In this document: one piece after another, positions 35,882 through 39,618 of the stretch
Layout: each line of letters starts with the position of its first letter
Numbering within the stretch: position 1 is the stretch's first letter
Assembly: GCA_031267965.1 (NCBI GenBank)
Contig: JAIRYC010000085.1
Location: forward strand, 1 to 39,618
Source: Oscillospiraceae bacterium
GTDB taxonomy: Bacteria; Bacillota; Clostridia; Oscillospirales; Acutalibacteraceae
Length of the DNA stretch: 39,618 nucleotides
Reading direction: 5' to 3'
Position numbers and translations under genes: made by a program
The notes under the pieces: model-generated
Told to the model about the DNA's origin: nothing
Database searches by the model: none
The model's input: the letters and a program-made list of their open reading frames with translations, nothing else

Positions 35882-36321
35882 GTGGCGACTGCTGTTCCAC
35901 TTAATATTGGAAGTGTTTCCCTTCGTCAGTTGCTCAACATGTTCGCTCAACTCATTTGCGGTTGGGTGGAGACCGACCGTGACGGTAATATAGTTATCCG
36001 CCGCACAAGCGGTCAGCAGCATTCCCGGTCACTCAGTGATATTACCGATATAAAGGGCCGGATGGAAGCGTATCAGGCGGAATACACCGAAGTGGCAAAG
36101 AACATGGCGCTGGCCTTTGAGCTGCTGGACGATTGCGGCAGGACGTACAAGCTGGCGGAGGACTTTGTGAGAAGATGCTTCAACCAGGCGATATTCAAGC
36201 GGATACTCGTCAATGACAATCTGACGCTGGACGTGGAATACACTGAACCGTTTAACACAATCCTGGATTCCAGGGTATTCATGTTGAAAAGCCAGTTTGA
36301 GAAAGTGATGCGAAACAGCTA
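35882..36321 (+). pseudogene. Fused phage-tail-like and serine recombinase C-terminal remnants
   Basis: The open frame first reads NIGSVSLRQLLNMFAQL and GWVETDRDGNIVIRR, like the segment of phage tail/baseplate proteins with a TLRE..IA..GG....DG.L.I pattern. It then changes into ITDIKGRMEAYQAEYTE, LAEDFVRRCFNQAIFKRILV and DVEYTEPF, the coiled-coil C-terminus of a large serine recombinase. No start is present and the natural stop is lost; the frame runs on through a terminator and the tRNA antisense. The first assignment is weak, the second good. Confidence 0.55.
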
Positions 36322-36358
36322 TGACGGGCAGCCTGAACCGGCTGCCCGTCATATTTTG
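36322..36358 (+). terminator. Rho-independent terminator of the recombinase remnant
   Basis: A 12-bp perfect stem (tgacgggcagcc / ggctgcccgtca) with loop tgaacc is followed by tattttg. It marks the 3' end of the former recombinase gene. Confidence 0.72.
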
Positions 36359-36440
36359 ATGGAGTTTACCAAGGCTATACATACAAAAACCAGTAGTAAA
36401 ATCGCTGATTTTTTTACCGCTGGTTTAAGTATGGACTTTT

Positions 36441-36527
36441 TGGTGCCGGAAGCGGGACTTGAACCCGCACCCTGTTGCCAGGACTGGATTTTGAGTCCAG
36501 CACGTCTGCCAATTCCATCATTCCGGC
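36441..36527 (-). tRNA. tRNA-Leu (anticodon CAA)
   Basis: The minus strand begins GCCGGAATGATGGAATTGG and ends with a matching acceptor arm (TTCCGGC) plus an encoded ACCA. The anticodon stem ctgga/tccag encloses loop CTCAAAA, giving anticodon CAA for Leu codon UUG. A class II variable arm (cctggcaacagg) and the T arm GCGGGTTCAAGTCCCGC are present. Length 87 nt including CCA. A recombinase remnant lies immediately next to it, as is common at tRNA integration hot spots. Confidence 0.96.
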
Positions 36528-36545
36528 ATTCGAACAGCTTTGGGA

Positions 36546-36561
36546 TTTTGAGGTAAATATT
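36546..36561 (+). repeat. 16-bp direct repeat, copy 1
   Basis: ttttgaggtaaatatt occurs here and again at 37258-37273, flanking the dead lipoprotein gene and the inverted repeat. It may be an old target duplication or attachment-site trace. Confidence 0.5.
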
Positions 36562-36629
36562 TAGGATTTTGAGAAGTTCTTGTTTCGCCTTGACAAAAAG
36601 AGAAAACTAAGATATCTCGCTTTTCTTTG

Positions 36630-36661
36630 CTTACTTTCTTTTCGCGGGAAAAGAAAGTAAG
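36630..36661. repeat. Perfect 13-bp inverted repeat, possible dispersed palindromic element
   Basis: cttactttctttt and aaaagaaagtaag surround cgcggg. Neither strand has a following T-run, so it is unlikely to be a terminator. Similar polypyrimidine palindromes occur between genes in many gut clostridia (from memory). The rest of 36562-36904 holds no gene. Confidence 0.5.
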
Positions 36662-36904
36662 TGGTGCGGCTGGTACAATAGGATTTTTCAAAAAACAGTA
36701 AAATCAATGGTTTAAGGGTAGTCACAAGTAATATTTACCCTCTTTAGCAGTGAGGAAAACCGCTAAAAGCATCGTTTGCCTTTACTTTTGGAAAAAAGAA
36801 GCGTATAATATAAATGCGCTTTTGATAAAACTAAGTATATCACAATATTCTTTCCATTGCAAGAGCAAAACGGAAAATTTAAGAAAGATTCAAAGGTGAA
36901 TATT

Positions 36905-37255
36905 ATGTTCAAATGACTTATTCCTGTTTTCCTGCTGTGCGGTCTGCTCTTGCTGGTCGACTATGGCAAGACGGCGGACAATCCCGAAACCGAAAGTGAA
37001 ATCACCAGTTTGACAGAGGAAACAACCACATCTGCGTCTGCGGAAAAAATTACGACCACAACCCTAGATGAAACATCAAACGGCGAATCCTTTGACACAA
37101 CCCCTGTGGAAATCGTTCCCGAAACAATGCAAGGAACAATGAGCAAAGCAGCCGATAAACCATCATCTGTTGTTTCAACACAGCCATCGGCCACAAGCGC
37201 ATCGCCGTCCGAACCGCCCGCAGCCGTTTTCAGCGCGCGAAGTTACTATGATTAA
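36905..37255 (+). pseudogene. Lipoprotein-like gene with a stop at codon 4
   Basis: A Shine-Dalgarno AAAGGTG and ATG (36905) start MFK, then TGA (36914-36916), then LIPVFLLCGLLLLVDYGKTADN and a Thr/Ser/Glu-rich tail. The frame fits a secreted lipoprotein signal; the position of the lipobox reads LVDYGK where LVACGK would be expected, so both a nonsense change and loss of the lipid-modified Cys are indicated. The Thr-rich stretch (TEETTTSASAEKI, then TTTTLDETSNG) is a surface-protein linker. It is probably dead. Confidence 0.6.
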
Positions 37256-37257
37256 GC

Positions 37258-37273
37258 TTTTGAGGTAAATATT
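37258..37273 (+). repeat. 16-bp direct repeat, copy 2
   Basis: Second copy of ttttgaggtaaatatt, 712 bp after the first, at the broken end of the RT fragment on the minus strand. Confidence 0.5.
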
Positions 37274-37498
37274 AGCCGGTAATGGACTTATAACACCGCC
37301 TTGCGGAGTGCCGCTTATTGTTTTGTTATACTTCCAATCCTCCAAATATTCCGCTTTTAGCAAGCCGTTTATGAGCCTGATAAATTATGAATCATGAGTG
37401 GATTTTGAAAGTATCTGCAATAATACCTCATGGTTTATGGAAGCAAAATACTGTGAAATATCTCCCTCAACAAACCACTTTGTACCTTTCCAATCCCG
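37259..37498 (-). pseudogene. Group II intron reverse transcriptase, internal fragment
   Basis: On the minus strand: DWKGTKWFVEGDISQYF, INHEVLLQILSK, then a TAA (37385-37387), then FIRLINGLLKAEYLEDWKYN and SGTPQGGVISPLPANIYL. These are RT motifs 2 to 4 of LtrA-type maturases, ending before the YADD box. The TAA and the loss of both ends make it dead. The preceding RT segment (..GFRPNR..SEIR) is on the plus strand at 8559-8678 and joins it in frame. Confidence 0.8.
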
Positions 37499-37632
37499 CC
37501 CTTTTTGGTGTAATCGTGTGTCAATCCGTCGCGGGCATTGTAAAGAATTTGCCCGCTGCGATATGCCGCCGCAACGAAGGAACAGCCGCCGCTGCGTTTG
37601 ATTATCTTTATGCTCAAATGAAAAATCGCCAT
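37495..37632 (-). pseudogene. mobL: MobA/MobL relaxase, N-terminal fragment
   Basis: Starts at ATG 37630-37632 and reads MAIFHLSIKIIKRSGG, FVAAAYRSGQILYNARDG, THDYTKKGG, the first 46 residues of a MOBQ relaxase including the motif I Tyr region (AAAYRSG). It breaks exactly at GG (37495) where the RT fragment begins. The continuation (LAYSEILLP..) is on the plus strand at 8677. It lies 130 bp from an oriT-like hairpin, with the accessory gene divergent, the standard MOBQ layout. Confidence 0.85.
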
Positions 37633-37763
37633 CAGCTTTTGAGGATTCAGGATTCAGGGATGAGGAACGAGGGCACAATTATATACAACTTCTGGTAAAT
37701 GTATAGTGCCTTTCGCGTCCGTCCCTCACGCCTGTATCATCCCTCCCCCCCTCATAGGGGCGC

Positions 37764-37793
37764 ACACACTGCAACGCAGTGTGTAAGTGCGCA
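37764..37793 (+). other. oriT: Probable MOBQ-type origin of transfer (oriT)
   Basis: A perfect 9-bp inverted repeat (acacactgc-aac-gcagtgtgt, 37764-37784) is followed at once by taagtgcgc, which matches the nick consensus TAAGTGCGCCCT of MOBQ plasmids such as RSF1010. The predicted nick is between g37789 and c37790. It lies between the divergent relaxase fragment and the relaxosome accessory gene, as expected. Confidence 0.72.
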
Positions 37794-37894
37794 CTTCGTG
37801 ATTTTGCGGCGCACTCCAACATATGCTTTATACTATGCAGGAGCAAAATCACTGACCCGCTCTGTGCGGGACAGAAAAGAAGAAAGGTGCGTTT

Positions 37895-38209
37895 ATGGCG
37901 AAGACTGACGCGGAAAAGTTGGCGGAAATCCGGCAAAAACAATCACAGCTAAAGGCGAAAGAACAGGCAATCATGCAGCGACAAAAACAAGCGGAGCGCA
38001 AAGCCGACACTCGGCGCAAAATCATCCTCGGCGGCATTTGGCTCAAGTTTTTCCCGGACTGCAAAAATTTTGACCCCAGCGATGAAGAAAACTTTGCGGG
38101 CGTGGCAAACGCAATCGCTGTCTTGGCAAATGACGGGCAGTTTTTGGATTTGTGGATGCGGGTGCAAGAAGCCGGCGGGATTGCTCCCACTGGCTCGGTT
38201 GAAAGTTAA
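37895..38209 (+). CDS. Relaxosome accessory protein, MobC/TraD-like
   Basis: A 104-residue protein. A long charged coiled-coil (about 1-45: KLAEIRQKQSQLKAKEQAI, QKQAERKADTRRK) leads into RRKIILGGIWLKFF and an acidic C-terminus. This is the pattern of the small TraD/MobC-like proteins next to MobA/MobL relaxases, which bind oriT and help nicking. AGAAAGG precedes the ATG by about 7 nt. Since the relaxase is broken, it could serve only an element supplying a relaxase in trans. It meets the SprT-like gene tail to tail with a 3-bp gap. Confidence 0.7.
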   Translation: MAKTDAEKLAEIRQKQSQLKAKEQAIMQRQKQAERKADTRRKIILGGIWLKFFPDCKNFDPSDEENFAGVANAIAVLANDGQFLDLWMRVQEAGGIAPTGSVES

Positions 38210-38212
38210 TCT

Positions 38213-38911
38213 TCACGGTTGATTTTGCGGCTGCATTGCCGTCTGGCAATCGCCGCAGATGAGCTGCGCATCCTTGGTGGTGCGGGCAATCAGCCCGCAG
38301 TTTTGGCACACATATTTGCGGTAGGACTGGCGCATGCGGGTGACGGTTTTCTCCCGCCCATCCGCGCCGGGTTTGGTGACTTTCGGCGTGCCGTCGCGGT
38401 AGGTTTTCATGCGCTCCAGCTTGAAGCAGCCCTCGCGGCAATTTTGCGTGACAAGTTCTGTGAATGCCTCGCTCGGCGTGGTGATGCAGTAGCCGTAGGT
38501 CTGGTGGCGGCTGACAATCAGCCCTCGCGCGGCAGCAACATCCTGGAACGCGGCGTTGTGGTATGTCCCCTTGCGGCTGGTGTCCTGCACGCCTTGTTGG
38601 ATGTTCCAGAGGTGGCACATCTCGTGCATGAGCGTGGTGATGACCAGTTCTGGCGGGCGGTTGAGATACTCGGCGCAGAGGTTGATTTCGCGAAACCACG
38701 CGTTGTCCTTGCTGTTCCACACCTTGTTGACCGAAATCCAGCCATATGCGCCGCTGGTGCTGTCGGTGAGGATGGTGATGACGGGTCGCTCCAACTCGCC
38801 GCCGAAATAGCGGGCGTTGAGCAGCTTGAACATCCGCTGCAACTCGTCAATCGCGCTTTGGATGGTGATTTGACCTTTGATGGTGTCGTTCCCCTTAAGC
38901 TCTCGCTGCAA
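38213..38911 (-). CDS. SprT-like zinc metalloprotease, fused start
   Basis: A 232-residue SprT-like protein: helix SAIDELQRMFKLLNARYF, strand PVITILTD, the zinc-binding active site LMHEMCHLWN (His96, Glu97, His100), a third ligand region near KGTYHNAAF, and a C-terminal zinc ribbon (YVCQNCG..LICGDC). Relatives on mobile elements are annotated as putative DNA-repair-type proteases. No ATG exists at the expected start; the frame begins at TTG (38911) and is open through EADKEALQRELKG and RRLTQFASRYETEFVKAA to about 39018, a stretch that looks like a serine recombinase coiled-coil. The gene has probably lost its own start by fusion. Confidence 0.7.
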   Translation of the reverse strand: MQRELKGNDTIKGQITIQSAIDELQRMFKLLNARYFGGELERPVITILTDSTSGAYGWISVNKVWNSKDNAWFREINLCAEYLNRPPELVITTLMHEMCHLWNIQQGVQDTSRKGTYHNAAFQDVAAARGLIVSRHQTYGYCITTPSEAFTELVTQNCREGCFKLERMKTYRDGTPKVTKPGADGREKTVTRMRQSYRKYVCQNCGLIARTTKDAQLICGDCQTAMQPQNQP

Positions 38912-39018
38912 GGCCTCTTTGTCCGCTTCCGCGTTCTTTTGCGCCTGTCCGATTGCCGCTTTGACAAACTCGGTTTCGTACCGGCTTGCAAACTGCGTCA
39001 GGCGGCGTACCCGTCTGA

Positions 39019-39408
39019 ACCACCTCCCATCAAACGAGGGCGGCGGTTAGAAGCACCGCCGCCGCTACGGAAATCGCCTTAACCGGCACGTTTTTTGGCT
39101 TTTTGTGCGGAATCTACATGCCATATTCCAGTTTGGGCAAGGGCACGGAAACCGTAGGATCGTTTTTGCCGTACACACACCTGACGATTTGGCTGAAGCA
39201 AGTTTTGTTTGGCGACGCGTCTATCCGGCTGAAGCTTCCGGAGGATTTGCGCGAAGTGATTTTGGGCGACTTTTTCTCCGCGAAGAACATTGGCTTTTGC
39301 GGCCTGGACGTGCCGCTCGGGGTTATGCTTGGGGCTTGCGGTGTGCTGGCGGCGGGCGCTCTTGCCGCGGCTTGGGTCATATTAAAGAAGAGGATCGGCG
39401 GGCGCTAA
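39019..39408 (+). pseudogene. ABC-2 type transporter permease, C-terminal fragment
   Basis: The open frame from 39019 (after a TGA) reads ATEIALTGTFFGFLCGIYMP, then FLPYTHLTIWLKQ, and a last membrane helix GVMLGACGVLAAGALAAAWVIL ending KKRIGGR. This is the C-terminal third of an ABC-2 permease (the GF..GIY.P block and the FLP.TH motif). The N-terminal two thirds and the ATPase gene are absent. The break at about 39018 coincides with the start of the recombinase-like frame on the other strand. 39409-39517 holds no gene. Confidence 0.6.
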
Positions 39409-39517
39409 AAAATTACAATTTGGTTACAATCTACAAAATCCGCAACCAAAACAGGGTGCGGGTTGATGTTTTTTACGCTATATATGAGAACCATTTCTTG
39501 AAGAACGGGGCGCACAC

Positions 39518-39618
39518 ATGGCGGCATTATCCATAACTGAGAAGCTTTTTTGCAAGATTTTTGCCGAATCGCACGATGCAAGGAGCTCAGCGGCACGGGC
39601 GGGGGTAGTGGCACGTCA
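39518..39618 (+). CDS. Possible phage terminase small subunit (partial)
   Basis: An ATG at 39518 opens a frame running off the end: ALSITEKLFCKIFAESHDAR and SSAARAGVVAR. The pattern T.K...FC......A..AA.RAG is that of the N-terminal helix-turn-helix of phage terminase small subunits. Only 33 residues are seen and the ribosome binding site is weak, so this is tentative. It would agree with the HNH remnant, a usual terminase neighbour, 4 kb away. Confidence 0.4.
   Translation, partial: MAALSITEKLFCKIFAESHDARSSAARAGVVAR

Noticed and set aside
38219-39082. A 287-codon plus-strand open frame over the SprT-like gene
   Set aside because: The opposite strand carries HEMCH and two CxxC pairs; the plus frame is Val/Ala/Gly-rich shadow.

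Overview
The window reads as a chromosomal segment of a Gram-positive clostridial bacterium, probably Ruminococcaceae/Oscillospirales-like. Reasons: AddAB instead of RecBCD, clostridial versions of FtsQ/DivIB, NusG-II/ApbE and CysE, AAGGAGG-type ribosome binding sites, and consensus TTGNNN-17-TATAAT promoters. It alternates stable housekeeping blocks with heavily decayed mobile DNA. This is inference from protein families seen by eye; no search was run.

Layout. (1) 0-6.6 kb: a minus-strand block with a processive family-2 glycosyltransferase, an OmpR-type response regulator, a VanS/VncS-like sensor kinase and a secreted LCAT-like alpha/beta hydrolase. (2) 6.6-12.5 kb: accessory region with a truncated MATE pump, a candidate structured small RNA, a group II intron RT fragment, a MobA/MobL relaxase fragment fused in frame to a serine recombinase broken by a TGA, and then an intact two-gene module. 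That module is a caspase-like protease followed by a short ThsB-like TIR protein, with its own promoter. It matches the TIR-caspase anti-phage arrangement known as type IV Thoeris and is the main functional discovery here. (3) 12.5-25.2 kb: housekeeping genes ogt, an aldo/keto reductase, a cell-wall amidase, addA, addB, a PASTA protein with a degenerate kinase domain, and gdhA. (4) 25.2-27.4 kb: debris of a toxin-like C-terminus, an IS5-family transposase, a small ribbon-helix-helix gene with its own operator, and an XRE regulator tail. (5) 27.4-34.4 kb: FtsQ-like protein, two membrane/TPR proteins, a membrane protein, ApbE, a NusG-II protein and CysE. (6) 34.5-39.6 kb: a SLOG/XRE divergent pair, phage HNH and recombinase remnants, tRNA-Leu(CAA), a dead lipoprotein, a second RT fragment, the N-terminus of a MobA/MobL relaxase, a MOBQ-like oriT, a relaxosome accessory gene, a SprT-like protein, an ABC-permease remnant, and a possible terminase small subunit running off the end.

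The main structural discovery is that the two relaxase/RT hybrids, at 8.68 kb (plus strand) and 37.50 kb (minus strand), are reciprocal. Joining the pieces across a shared CGG restores in frame both the relaxase (HDYTKKGG then LAYSEILLP) and the intron RT (SEIR then DWKGTKWF). This is what an inversion of about 28.8 kb (8679..37495) would leave. In the un-inverted order, oriT, relaxase, recombinase and the caspase-TIR pair would lie together within a few kilobases, which suggests that the defence module was cargo of a mobilizable element.
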